A stretch of DNA of 64,000 bases from assembly GCF_046569695.1 (NCBI RefSeq), contig NZ_JBKHUI010000013.1, forward strand, positions 1-64,000, in the 5' to 3' direction. The stretch is from Kluyvera sp046569695. Lineage in GTDB: Bacteria; Pseudomonadota; Gammaproteobacteria; Enterobacterales; Enterobacteriaceae. Of the stretch, positions 24,504-34,429 are shown in pieces (the stretch's first letter is position 1; the number at the start of each line of letters is the position of its first letter). The notes beneath the pieces are model-generated. The model was not told the origin of the DNA and did no database searches. It was given only the letters and a program-made list of their open reading frames with translations. The position numbers were made by a program, and so were the translations under genes.

Positions 24504-24693
24504 CGCTGGGGTTATGCGGATTTTTCATGCAGGCGAGCCCCACAGAAACGGGGCTTATAAAGGCTATACTTTTGTCTGTTTTCTGCGCGATTTTGTCAGC
24601 CTTAGGGGGGATAACATTAAAACCATCACAATTTTTTGTGACAGGCGCTACAATCGAGGGCAGTTTGATTCTTAAATCAGAAGGGTATTGCTA

Positions 24694-26343
<1,650 letters not shown>

Positions 26344-26358
26344 GGTTATATATTTTTC

Positions 26359-26386
26359 AATGCCGGCGTAATGCCGGCATTTTTTT
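26359..26386 (+). terminator. pgi terminator
   Basis: A 9-bp stem AATGCCGGC/GCCGGCATT with a five-base loop and a run of T to 26386, 16 bases after pgi. Confidence 0.93.
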
Positions 26387-26680
26387 GTCAGATAATTCCG
26401 TATATCTTCGATTTCTGAATTATATTGATATTGAGCATAATCCTAAATATCACCTATCCCAGACATCTGTTTCGGATTAACCGTATATTGCCATTCTCAA
26501 TTTAATAATTAACACATTGTTATTTATTGATATTTTATTTTCTTATCTTTCACTTTCATATTTTCCGAAAAAACCTTTCCCTATTTCCCATCACCGAATT
26601 CCATTCATTTGGTTGTGTATACTCGATGACGCCTGAGTATTCTCAGGTACATCTCCATTCATCTAATGAAGGGAATAAGC
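26387..26680. promoter_or_regulatory. AT-rich upstream region of yjbE
   Basis: A 294-base AT-rich stretch with no gene. The inverted repeat CCTGAG-TATT-CTCAGG at 26632-26647 lies about 33 bases before yjbE and could be a regulator site or a 5' UTR hairpin. The yjbEFGH operon is RcsB-controlled in E. coli. I could not place an RcsB box with confidence. Confidence 0.4.
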
Positions 26681-26932
26681 ATGAAGAAAATCCTCTATGG
26701 CATTTTTGCCATATCGGCGTTTGCTGCGGCAAGCGCCAGCGCGGCACCTATTGAAACCGGTGAAGCGGCTGGCGCAGCAGCAACGTCCGTGTCGGCCGGG
26801 AGTTCAACTGCCACCAGCGCCAGCACCGTGAGTTCCGCGGTCGGTATGGCGCTGGCAGCGGCTGGCGGCGATGGTTCCAACACCGGGACCACCACCACGA
26901 CCAGCACGACAACGACCACCCGTACCCAGTAA
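26681..26932 (+). CDS. yjbE: Small secreted protein YjbE (GfcA-like)
   Basis: An 83-residue protein with a clear signal peptide (MKKILYGIFAISAFAAASASA). It is followed by a short alanine/serine-rich region and a threonine-rich tail of more than 12 residues after DGSNTG. It matches E. coli YjbE (80 residues), first gene of the yjbEFGH exopolysaccharide operon, paralogous to gfcABCD. The precise role is unknown. The ATG at 26681 has AAGGG upstream; an in-frame ATG five codons earlier lacks a ribosome site. Codon usage in the tail is repetitive (ACC/ACG), and length varies between species. Confidence 0.92.
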   Translation: MKKILYGIFAISAFAAASASAAPIETGEAAGAAATSVSAGSSTATSASTVSSAVGMALAAAGGDGSNTGTTTTTSTTTTTRTQ

Positions 26933-26951
26933 TAATCGGTACGTTAATCCT

Positions 26952-26975
26952 AACCACACTTCGGTGTGGTTATTT
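26952..26975 (+). terminator. Hairpin between yjbE and yjbF
   Basis: An 8-bp stem AACCACAC/GTGTGGTT with a TTCG tetraloop, followed by ATTTT. It sits inside the operon, 19 bases after yjbE, and probably acts as an attenuator or mRNA 3'-end stabiliser, giving more yjbE than yjbFGH. Confidence 0.65.
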
Positions 26976-26993
26976 TACCCCTGGAGAAGCGTC

Positions 26994-27632
26994 GTGAAGC
27001 GACTTGTTATTCCCCTTATTTGCCTGTTGCTTCAGGCGTGTTCACCCAGCACCAAGGGGCTGGGGAAATCGCTTTGGCAAAGCGTATCTGGCGAGTCGGG
27101 CGTACAGCTTACCGACGACGAAATCCAGACCATGCCCTACGCCAGCCAATATATGCAGCTCAACGGCGGCCCGCAGATCTTCGTGGTGCTAGCGTATTCC
27201 GAAAACGGCCAGCAAAAATGGCTGACGCAGGACCGGGCAATGCTGGTCACCCAGCATGGACGGCTGGTGAAAACGCAACTGGGGGGCGACAACCTGCTCA
27301 CGGTGAATAACCTCGACAACGATCCTCTAGCTCGCCCGAACCAGATTACCGACGGCGCGCGCTGGACGCGGACGATGGGCTGGACCGAGCACCAGCAGGT
27401 GCGCTATGCCACCGCTACCTCCACCTTCCACTGGGACGATAACGACACGCTGAGCATGGCAGGCCAGAACACCGCCGTACGCGTGCTGGAAGAGGAGGTG
27501 ACTACCTCTGAAACGAGCTGGCGCAACCGCTACTGGGTCGACAGCGAAGGTCAAATTCGCCAGTCGGAACAGTACCTCGGCGCAGGGACGTTCCCGGTGA
27601 AAACTACGCTTATCAAGGCGGCGAAATCATGA
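26994..27632 (+). CDS. yjbF: YjbF family outer-membrane lipoprotein (GfcB-like)
   Basis: A 212-residue lipoprotein of the YjbF/GfcB family (DUF2886). The signal peptide ends in a lipobox LLLQAC, placing the lipidated cysteine at about residue 16, and no Asp follows at +2, so outer-membrane sorting is expected. The start is GTG with GGAG upstream and gives the same length as E. coli YjbF; a longer ATG frame begins inside yjbE and is rejected. The stop overlaps the next start (ATGA). It is part of the yjbEFGH exopolysaccharide production operon. Confidence 0.9.
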   Translation: MKRLVIPLICLLLQACSPSTKGLGKSLWQSVSGESGVQLTDDEIQTMPYASQYMQLNGGPQIFVVLAYSENGQQKWLTQDRAMLVTQHGRLVKTQLGGDNLLTVNNLDNDPLARPNQITDGARWTRTMGWTEHQQVRYATATSTFHWDDNDTLSMAGQNTAVRVLEEEVTTSETSWRNRYWVDSEGQIRQSEQYLGAGTFPVKTTLIKAAKS

Positions 27633-28366
27633 AAAAACCGTTAATTATCGCCGCCATGCTAAGCGCTATCTCCTTTGCCGCCCTGGCGGCAGGCACCATC
27701 GAGGTTCATATGGCGGGCGTTGAAAAGCCGCTGACCTTAACCCATGCCGAACGGCTGGCCGACCTGGTGGGGCAACCGAGGCTGGCGGGAAGCTGGTGGC
27801 CCGGCGCAGCAATCACCTCCCCGCTGGCAACCGCTAAAGCCGAGCGTGAACATCAGGCGCTGCTGGCAGAACTGGCCGCGCTGGCGGCGGATCAGGGCGG
27901 CAGCGAGGCGGGAGCGATTAATGCCCTACGCAACCAACTGCAGGCCATCCCGGTGACCGGGCGTTTACTGGTGCCGCTGGACCCTGACACCGTGCGGGTT
28001 CATAGCAAGAACAACCCGCCGCTCGAAGGCAATTACACCCTGTGGCTGGGGCGCGAACCTTCCACCATTACGCTGGTGGGACTGGTGGATAAACCGGGAA
28101 AAATTCCCTTCACGCCGGGGCGCGATGCCGCCAGCTACCTTGATGATGTCAGCCTGCTCAGCGGTGCGGATCGCAGCTATGCCTGGGTGATTTACCCGGA
28201 CGGTCGCACGCAAAAAGCGCCGGTGGCGTACTGGAATAAACGGCACATCGAACCGATGCCCGGCAGCATCCTGTTTGTCGGCTTTGCCGACTCATTGTGG
28301 ACGAATAAATACGACGCGCTGAATGCTGAAATCCTTCGCTCCCTGTCGCAGCGGAGACCTGAATAA
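27629..28366 (+). CDS. yjbG: Exopolysaccharide protein YjbG (GfcC family)
   Basis: A 245-residue periplasmic protein of the GfcC family (capsule biosynthesis GfcC), same length as E. coli YjbG. It has a signal peptide (MKKPLIIAAMLSAISFAALA), an N-terminal beta-grasp-like region and a helical segment (EREHQALLAELAALAADQGG). A second SLBB-like region follows (LWLGREPSTITLVGLVDKPGK). GfcC-type folds resemble domains of the Wza exporter, which suggests periplasmic handling of polysaccharide. It overlaps yjbF by four bases and yjbH by one, so translation is coupled. Confidence 0.92.
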   Translation: MKKPLIIAAMLSAISFAALAAGTIEVHMAGVEKPLTLTHAERLADLVGQPRLAGSWWPGAAITSPLATAKAEREHQALLAELAALAADQGGSEAGAINALRNQLQAIPVTGRLLVPLDPDTVRVHSKNNPPLEGNYTLWLGREPSTITLVGLVDKPGKIPFTPGRDAASYLDDVSLLSGADRSYAWVIYPDGRTQKAPVAYWNKRHIEPMPGSILFVGFADSLWTNKYDALNAEILRSLSQRRPE

Positions 28367-30462
28367 TGAAAAAAACCTGTCTTTACAGCCTGCTGGCCCT
28401 ATCGGTCAGCGCGGCTTGCCATGCGGAAACTTATCCCGCGCCGATTGGCCCCTCGCAGTCAGACTTTGGTGGCGTAGGCCTGCTGCAAACCCCAACGGCA
28501 CGCATGGCGCGTGACGGTGAGTTCAGCCTGAACTATCGCGATAACGATCAGTACCGTTATTACTCCGCCTCTGTCCAGCTTTTCCCATGGCTTGAAACCA
28601 CGCTGCGCTATACCGACGTGCGCACCAAAGACTACAGTAGCGTGGAGGCTTTCTCTGGCTCGCAAACCTACAAAGATAAAGCCTTCGACGTGAAGCTGCG
28701 CCTGTGGGAAGAGAGCTACTGGATGCCGCAGGTGGCGGTCGGGGCGCGCGATATCGGCGGTACCGGCCTGTTTGACTCGGAATATATTGTCGCCAGTAAA
28801 GCCTGGGGGCCGTTCGATTTTACCCTCGGCTTAGGCTGGGGCTACCTCGGCACCAGCGGCAATGCCACCAACCCGTTCTGCTCCTACAGCGACAAATACT
28901 GCTATCGCGATAATAGCTATCGTAAAGCGGGTTCGGTCGACGGCAGCCAGATGTTCCACGGCCCGGCGGCTTACTTTGGCGGTATTGAGTACCAGACGCC
29001 GTGGCAGCCGCTGCGCCTGAAGCTGGAGTATGAAGGTAATAACTATCAGCAGGACTTTGCCGGCAAGCTCGATCAGAAGAGTAAAATTAACGTTGGCGCT
29101 ATTTATCGCGTCACCGACTGGGCCGACGTGAACCTGAGCTACGAGCGCGGCAATACGGTGATGTTCGGCTTTACCCTGCGCACCAACTTTAACGATCTAC
29201 GTCCATCCTATAACGACAACGCGCGCCCGACCTATCGACCTCAGCCGCAGGATCCGATTCTCCAGCATTCGGTGGTGGCAAATCAGCTCACCCAGCTTAA
29301 GTACAACGCGGGCTTTGCGGCGCCGAATATTCAGGTGCAGGGCGACACGCTGTACGTGACCGGCGAGCAGGTGAAGTATCGTGACTCGCGGGAAGGGATC
29401 GAACGTGCCAATCGGATCATCGCCAACGATCTTCCGGAAGGGATCCGTACGATCCGCATTACCGAAACGCGGCTCAATCTGCCGGAAGTGACCACGGAAA
29501 CCGATGTGGAGAGCCTGCAACGACATCTCGCCGGTGAGCCGTTGGGGCAGGAGACGCCGCTGGTGCAAAAACGTGTCGCGCCAATCGTGCCGGAGAAAAC
29601 CGAACAGGGCTGGTACATCGACAAATCGCGCTTTGATTTCCATATCGACCCGGTGCTGAGCCAGTCTATCGGCGGGGCGGAAAGCTTCTATATGTACCAG
29701 GTGGGCGTAATGGGCTCGGCGGACTGGTGGGTGACCGACCACCTGCTGACCAGCGGCAGCCTGTTTGCCAACGTGGCGAACAACTACGACAAATTTAACT
29801 ACACCAACCCACCGAAGGACTCAGCCCTGCCGCGCGTGCGTACGCATATCCGTGAATATGTGGAAAACGACGTTTACGTGAATAACCTGCAGGCCAACTA
29901 CTTCCAGTATCTGGGCAACGATTTCTACGGCCAGGTCTACGGCGGCTATCTGGAAACCATGTACGGCGGCGCGGGGGCGGAAGTGCTCTATCGCCCGGTG
30001 GACAGCAACTGGGCCTTTGGTCTGAACGCCAACTACGTGAAGCAGCGTGACTGGCGCAGCGCGCAGGACATGATGAAGTTCACCGACTACAGCGTGAAAA
30101 CCGGTCATCTGACCGCCTACTGGACGCCGTCGTTCGCGCAGGATGTGCTGGTGAAAGCCAGCGTCGGGCAGTATCTGGCGGGGGATAAAGGCGGCACGCT
30201 GGATATCTCAAAACACTTCGACAGCGGCATTGTGGTTGGTGCATACGCCACGATTACCAACGTCTCGGCGGACGAATATGGCGAAGGGGAGTTCACCAAA
30301 GGGGTTTATGTGAATATCCCAATGGATCTCTTCACCTCCGGCCCAACCCGCAGCCGTGCGGTCGTTGGCTGGACGCCGCTGACGCGTGACGGTGGTCAGA
30401 TGCTGGGTCGTAAGTTCGAGCTGTATAACATGACCGGCGATAAGAGCCAGAACTTCAGATAA
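28366..30462 (+). CDS. yjbH: YjbH/GfcD outer-membrane beta-barrel protein
   Basis: A 698-residue outer-membrane protein of the YjbH family (DUF940), the length of E. coli YjbH. It has a signal peptide ending near CHAE. Most of the chain is alternating aromatic/polar strands typical of beta-barrels, with a more soluble segment at about residues 305-420 (QLTQLKYNAGFAAPNIQVQGDTLYVTG and following). The likely role is polysaccharide passage across the outer membrane. It is the last gene of yjbEFGH and is followed by two repeat families and not by a classical terminator. Confidence 0.92.
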   Translation: MKKTCLYSLLALSVSAACHAETYPAPIGPSQSDFGGVGLLQTPTARMARDGEFSLNYRDNDQYRYYSASVQLFPWLETTLRYTDVRTKDYSSVEAFSGSQTYKDKAFDVKLRLWEESYWMPQVAVGARDIGGTGLFDSEYIVASKAWGPFDFTLGLGWGYLGTSGNATNPFCSYSDKYCYRDNSYRKAGSVDGSQMFHGPAAYFGGIEYQTPWQPLRLKLEYEGNNYQQDFAGKLDQKSKINVGAIYRVTDWADVNLSYERGNTVMFGFTLRTNFNDLRPSYNDNARPTYRPQPQDPILQHSVVANQLTQLKYNAGFAAPNIQVQGDTLYVTGEQVKYRDSREGIERANRIIANDLPEGIRTIRITETRLNLPEVTTETDVESLQRHLAGEPLGQETPLVQKRVAPIVPEKTEQGWYIDKSRFDFHIDPVLSQSIGGAESFYMYQVGVMGSADWWVTDHLLTSGSLFANVANNYDKFNYTNPPKDSALPRVRTHIREYVENDVYVNNLQANYFQYLGNDFYGQVYGGYLETMYGGAGAEVLYRPVDSNWAFGLNANYVKQRDWRSAQDMMKFTDYSVKTGHLTAYWTPSFAQDVLVKASVGQYLAGDKGGTLDISKHFDSGIVVGAYATITNVSADEYGEGEFTKGVYVNIPMDLFTSGPTRSRAVVGWTPLTRDGGQMLGRKFELYNMTGDKSQNFR

Positions 30463-30471
30463 CGTTCCCCC

Positions 30472-30561
30472 TGTAGCCCGGCCAAGCGAAGCGCCGCCGG
30501 GGATTTTTCGGCTCTGTGCCTGTTGCCCCTCACCCCAACCCTCTCTCCAAAGGGGAGAGGG
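30472..30561. repeat. Two interspersed repeat families after yjbH
   Basis: TGTAGCCCGGCCAAGCGAAG...CGCCGGGGA (30472-30503) recurs near 38254, 47777 and 55909. CCCCTCACCCCAACCCTCTC...GGGGAGAGGG (30526-30561) belongs to the family found doubled between malE and malF at 40877-40961. Confidence 0.85.
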
Positions 30562-30582
30562 AGCCGTTAGGTTCCATAGGCG

Positions 30583-31038
30583 TTATAGCCGCCGTAACAA
30601 CCGCGCCGGATTCCCGGCGTACACCCCTTTCTCCTCAATGGAGCGGGTCACCACGCTGCCCGCGCCAATCACCACGCCATCGCAAATCGACACGGCCAGG
30701 ATGGTCGCACCGCTGCCAATAGAGACGTTATTGCCAATCGTAATACGCCCCCAACTCTCGCGGTCGGCGTTGGGCTTTCCGTCGCGGAACATATCGTTGG
30801 CAAACATCACCCCGTGGCCAATAAAACAGTCGCACCCGACGGTGACGTATTCGCAAATAAAGGTGTGCGACTGGATTTTGCTGTTGTCGCCAATCCGCGT
30901 ATTGCCCTGAATCTCCACAAATGGACCGACGAACACGTTATCGCCAAGCGTGCAGTCATAGAGGTTGGCGGGTTCGTAGATAACCACGTTTTCCCCGCAG
31001 GTGACATTGCGTGTGGCGACCGGACGAAATGAGGTCAT
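30583..31038 (-). CDS. Hexapeptide-repeat acyltransferase
   Basis: A 151-residue left-handed beta-helix protein with repeated hexapeptide units ([LIV]-G-x-x-x-x), such as LGDNVFVGPFVEIQ, IGDNSKIQSH, IGNNVSIGSGATI and VIGAGSVVTRSI. It ends with the VYAGNPARLLR segment of sugar O- or N-acyltransferases (WbbJ/WbpD-like). Such enzymes acetylate sugars or sugar nucleotides; the substrate here is not known. It starts 10 bases after the GNAT gene on the same strand, so the two acyltransferases form a small operon. It is convergent with yjbH; an exopolysaccharide link is possible but unproven. Confidence 0.85.
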   Translation of the reverse strand: MTSFRPVATRNVTCGENVVIYEPANLYDCTLGDNVFVGPFVEIQGNTRIGDNSKIQSHTFICEYVTVGCDCFIGHGVMFANDMFRDGKPNADRESWGRITIGNNVSIGSGATILAVSICDGVVIGAGSVVTRSIEEKGVYAGNPARLLRRL

Positions 31039-31047
31039 CGTATCCTC

Positions 31048-31557
31048 TCAGAGCGTTTTTGCCAGAATATGCAGCGTGCTGGTCTGCGTGGCGGTGGTGA
31101 AGTGAACGTCCTTAATATGCTGCATTCCCAGGCGTTCATAAAACTTCCGCGCCTGTGGGTTATCTGCCAGCACCTCAAGCCACAGCGACGTTTCATGCTG
31201 TGCTTTGGCACGACGGATGACCTCAGAAAATAGCTGCTCGCCGAACCGTTGACCCGTTTCTCCCGGCATCAGATAGAGTTTGTGCAGCAGCGTGCCGCAC
31301 AAACCATCGGGCTCGACGTATTGTCCCGGCGAGTATTTCGCAAAGCCCACCGCTGTTGACGTGGAGGCAATCAGCCAGTGGCTGCCCGCCTCGGCGAACG
31401 ACTGGCGCAGCGCCGCTAGCCCATATTCCTGCGCGAGGAACTGATGAAGCTCATCCGTGTTTTTCCACAGATGAGCAAAATGGTGGGTATAGCTGGTATA
31501 GCCCATGTGGCTCAACAGGGGAATGTCTTCCGCGGTTGCCTGACGAATGCTGAGCAT
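31048..31557 (-). CDS. GNAT-family N-acetyltransferase
   Basis: A 169-residue GNAT acetyltransferase. The core shows LHKLYLMPGETGQRFGEQLFSEVIRRAK (about residues 85-112, acetyl-CoA loop) and NPQARKFYERLGMQ (about 133-146). The frame is open for 29 codons upstream, but MLSIRQATAEDIPLLSHMGY is the normal domain start, so the ATG at 31557 is chosen although its ribosome site is weak. It is first gene of a two-gene operon with the hexapeptide acyltransferase. The substrate is unknown. Confidence 0.82.
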   Translation of the reverse strand: MLSIRQATAEDIPLLSHMGYTSYTHHFAHLWKNTDELHQFLAQEYGLAALRQSFAEAGSHWLIASTSTAVGFAKYSPGQYVEPDGLCGTLLHKLYLMPGETGQRFGEQLFSEVIRRAKAQHETSLWLEVLADNPQARKFYERLGMQHIKDVHFTTATQTSTLHILAKTL

Positions 31558-31884
31558 ATGCCGTCCATTCCAGATGAAAAATTGAGGCTGATTGTGCCAG
31601 CAGGTTAGGCGCAGGGGTAAGCGGAAAGGGGAAGAATTGTGCACTCTCGCAGGGTTTAAGAGATGCGTTGAGTGGCCCAGTATTATCGGGCCTGCGGCGA
31701 AATTTACCTGGGAACCATAATGATGATTTATTTAATTGGTAAATGTAATGGCAAATATACATTTAAAATTTATATTGAAATTAATTGTGATGGTGATGGT
31801 GTAACATAAGCATCAATAATTTGAATATGTTTTTAGGTGTTATTTCCCCCATCTATTTATACGTACGGCCATAGGGCGATTATT
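31558..31884. other. AT-rich spacer without recognisable gene
   Basis: About 330 bases before the sugar operon's control region. AT content rises sharply after about 31700. I see no gene, RNA or strong palindrome; it probably carries the promoter of the divergent acyltransferase pair and the left edge of the inserted sugar operon. Confidence 0.5.
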
Positions 31885-31900
31885 TGTGAAATCGTTCTCA
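31885..31900 (+). promoter_or_regulatory. CRP site of the sugar operon
   Basis: TGTGAAATCGTTCTCA matches TGTGA-N6-TCACA at nine of ten positions. Its centre is about 70 bp before the predicted start near 31963, a class I activation position, so catabolite control is expected. Confidence 0.7.
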
Positions 31901-31926
31901 AAAAATACTTACTGGATAATAATCTC

Positions 31927-31956
31927 TTGCTTTTCATTACCCATGGATTTTATAAG
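31927..31956 (+). promoter_or_regulatory. Sigma-70 promoter of the sugar operon
   Basis: TTGCTT (31927-31932) and TATAAG (31951-31956) are separated by 18 bases, with a CRP site upstream and a palindrome at the predicted start point. Confidence 0.55.
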
Positions 31957-31962
31957 TCATAA

Positions 31963-31972
31963 TGTAATTACA
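31963..31972. promoter_or_regulatory. Candidate GntR operator at the transcription start
   Basis: TGTAATTACA is a perfect 10-bp palindrome at the predicted +1. A related half site, TGTAATAATTA on the minus strand, occurs upstream of the GntR gene (37556-37566). Repression by the operon's GntR protein is inferred. Confidence 0.45.
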
Positions 31973-32007
31973 AATGAAATAACACACTTTTTGAAAAGGA
32001 GTTTTTT

Positions 32008-33417
32008 ATGACTAAATTTCCTGCCAATTTTTTATGGGGCGGGGCTGTCAGCAACGTTCAGGCCGAAGGGGCGTGGTTAACTGATGGTAAAGGACTTAAT
32101 GTCTACGACACGCAAGACATTATTCTGGAATCCGGTCAGACGGTTATTAACAGCAGCGAACTTGCATCAAATCATTATTATCAATATCGCGAAGATATCA
32201 AATTGATGAAAGATATGGGATTCACGGCATACCGATTTTCCGTTGTGTGGTCACGCATTCATCCTCGCGGTGATGACCTGGAACCAAATGAGCCTGGGCT
32301 ACGTTTCTATGAAGAGATGGTTGATGAACTGATTGCTGCAGGAATTGAGCCAGTTGTTTCACTAGTACATTTTGATATGCCAGATAACCTTGCGAAAGAA
32401 TACAATGGTTTCTATAACAAGCAGGTTATCGATTTCTATATCAGACATGTTGGTATTGTCGTCGAAAGATTAAAGAGCAAGGTGAAGTATTGGATCACCT
32501 ACAATGAGATGAATCTTGCCCCATTCCATCCAGGGCTTGTCGCTGGGGCAATACGACCAGCTAACGTTGAACAATCTGTTTTCTTTAAAACTATCGTTCA
32601 TAACACGCAGGTGGCCCACGCCCGTGCAGTATTAACCATCAAATCTGCAATACCCGATGCCAAAGTGTCAGGTATGACAAATACACCGTGGGTTGTCCCT
32701 GCGACTTCTGCTCCCGAAGATGTTTTGGCTAGCCATATCCATAATACTTACCATCTGTGGTTGACCTTTGATGTGATGACTTCCGGTGAGTATCCTGCTT
32801 ATTATCTTAAATTTCTGGAAAATCGGGGAATGTCGCTGGATATCGATGGGTTGGCCGATATTAAGCAAGCGGCAGAGAAACTCGACTACCTTTCCATTAG
32901 TTACTATCAAACGAATACTATCCGCGGCGTTAAAAAAGACAGCGTGATCGCGATGGAAGACGCGATTATTTTTGATCAACCGGTTGAAGTCAGCGAGTGC
33001 CTGAAAGCGACGGAGTGGGGTTGGGCTATCGACCCTGTTGGTTTCAGGACGGTGCTGTCTGCCGTCTACCAGCGCTATAACAAGCCTATTTTCATTGTTG
33101 AGAACGGCATCGCGCTTCTGGAAACTCCGGATGAAAATCAGTTTGTCAGCGACGATGTTCGTATTCAGTATCATCGCGATCACCTGCAAAGCGTCTACCA
33201 GGCTATGCAGTATGATGGCGTTGATATTATTGGCTATTTAGCCTGGTCACCGATTGATTTTCTAAGCAGCCATAAAGAAATGCGTAAGCGCTATGGCTTT
33301 GTTCGTATTGATACCATGCCCGATCAAAATGGCTGTCTGCGCAGAACGCCAAAAAAATCATGGTACTGGTACCAGTCGGTTATCAATAGCCATGGAGCGC
33401 AGCTTGATGAAGCCTGA
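32008..33417 (+). CDS. 6-phospho-beta-glucosidase, GH1
   Basis: A 469-residue family 1 glycoside hydrolase that should split a phosphorylated beta-glucoside delivered by the PTS into glucose-6-phosphate and aglycone. The acid/base Glu167 is in TYNEMN and the nucleophile (about residue 365) in IVENG. The phospho-sugar binding signature is near the C-terminus (SSHKEMRKRYGF), which separates it from plain beta-glucosidases. AAAAGGAG precedes the ATG. It is first gene of a five-gene operon and overlaps the next gene by 11 bases. The region is AT-rich compared with its neighbours, suggesting transfer. The natural substrate is unknown. Confidence 0.92.
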   Translation: MTKFPANFLWGGAVSNVQAEGAWLTDGKGLNVYDTQDIILESGQTVINSSELASNHYYQYREDIKLMKDMGFTAYRFSVVWSRIHPRGDDLEPNEPGLRFYEEMVDELIAAGIEPVVSLVHFDMPDNLAKEYNGFYNKQVIDFYIRHVGIVVERLKSKVKYWITYNEMNLAPFHPGLVAGAIRPANVEQSVFFKTIVHNTQVAHARAVLTIKSAIPDAKVSGMTNTPWVVPATSAPEDVLASHIHNTYHLWLTFDVMTSGEYPAYYLKFLENRGMSLDIDGLADIKQAAEKLDYLSISYYQTNTIRGVKKDSVIAMEDAIIFDQPVEVSECLKATEWGWAIDPVGFRTVLSAVYQRYNKPIFIVENGIALLETPDENQFVSDDVRIQYHRDHLQSVYQAMQYDGVDIIGYLAWSPIDFLSSHKEMRKRYGFVRIDTMPDQNGCLRRTPKKSWYWYQSVINSHGAQLDEA

Positions 33418-34366
33418 GCTGATTTTTTTCACGCCTATTGGGCGCAAAACGGTATGGGGTGGAACCACCGTTAAAGACTACTTTCATTATCCAGAAATGA
33501 CGGATGATGTCGGGCAGGCCTGGGCCTTTGCCGATCAGCCTGACGGCCTGAGCAATATCTGCGTCACTTTGCCGCTGTCGGGCATGACATTGCATGATAT
33601 CTGGGAGGGGCATCCGGAATTTTTCAACAGTCAGTATCGGCATTTTCCTTTTATTGTGTCGTTGGTTGGTCCGGAAGCTGACCTGAGCATCCAGTTGCAC
33701 CCGGATAAGGTATCTGCGCAAAAATATGGTTTCCATACGGGGAAAAATGAAGCCTGGTACTTTCTTGAAGTGAATAATAGTTCTCTGGTTTATGGGCATT
33801 GTGCTGATTCAAAAGAACAACTGCTGTATCGCATTGGGCAAAATGATTTTACTGGGCTTTTTAAAACCATTCCGGCAGAGAAGGATAGTTTTGTTTATCT
33901 CCCCGCAGGGATGATACATGCCCTGGGTAAAGGCAATATTGTTTATGAAATTCAGCAGGCCACGGATCTTACCTGGCGAATTTATGATTACGAGCGTACT
34001 GATAATCATTGTCAGCAGCGCGAACTGCATATATCACAGGCATTAGAGGTGCTTAATAATGTTGCTGATGATGCAATTAAAAGTGCAATAAACAGCGTGG
34101 TAAAAAGCACGCAAAAGGGTAGTGGCTATGAATTAGATAGCTATCGCACGGAAACCGTTTTCTCGGTATCAAAATTATTATGCCATGGTTCTGGGCATCT
34201 GATGAAAGATCGCTATTGGCTATGTACGGTGACAAAAGGGAAGGGGATGATTAACGGTGAAAACATTTCTTGCGGTGACAACTTTGTGATCATTGCTGAT
34301 TGCCACAGTATAGACTTTGCCGGTGATTTTACGCTAATGATAACATCGGAAAATAAACAATCATAA
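33407..34366 (+). CDS. Mannose-6-phosphate isomerase, short (Firmicutes-like) class I
   Basis: A 319-residue zinc isomerase of the class I mannose-6-phosphate isomerase family, close in pattern to the short Bacillus-type enzymes and not the ~390-residue enterobacterial ManA. Metal ligands are visible: SIQLHPDK (Gln, His), GKNEAWYF (Glu) and LPAGMIHALGKG (His). The start ATG lies inside the end of the glucosidase gene (11-base overlap), indicating coupling; a much longer upstream frame is a shadow of that gene. It would convert mannose-6-phosphate to fructose-6-phosphate. Its presence suggests the imported glycoside yields mannose-6-phosphate or another epimer. Confidence 0.88.
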   Translation: MKPELIFFTPIGRKTVWGGTTVKDYFHYPEMTDDVGQAWAFADQPDGLSNICVTLPLSGMTLHDIWEGHPEFFNSQYRHFPFIVSLVGPEADLSIQLHPDKVSAQKYGFHTGKNEAWYFLEVNNSSLVYGHCADSKEQLLYRIGQNDFTGLFKTIPAEKDSFVYLPAGMIHALGKGNIVYEIQQATDLTWRIYDYERTDNHCQQRELHISQALEVLNNVADDAIKSAINSVVKSTQKGSGYELDSYRTETVFSVSKLLCHGSGHLMKDRYWLCTVTKGKGMINGENISCGDNFVIIADCHSIDFAGDFTLMITSENKQS

Positions 34367-34429
34367 TGCAGTGAACTAATTAAATAATGCAGAAGGTAAT
34401 AATATAAAAATTGTTGCCAGGGAGGTTTT

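Noticed and set aside
26695..26919. Minus-strand frame opposite yjbE coding a valine-rich peptide
   Set aside because: It is the complement of the threonine/serine-rich yjbE tail; no start signal.
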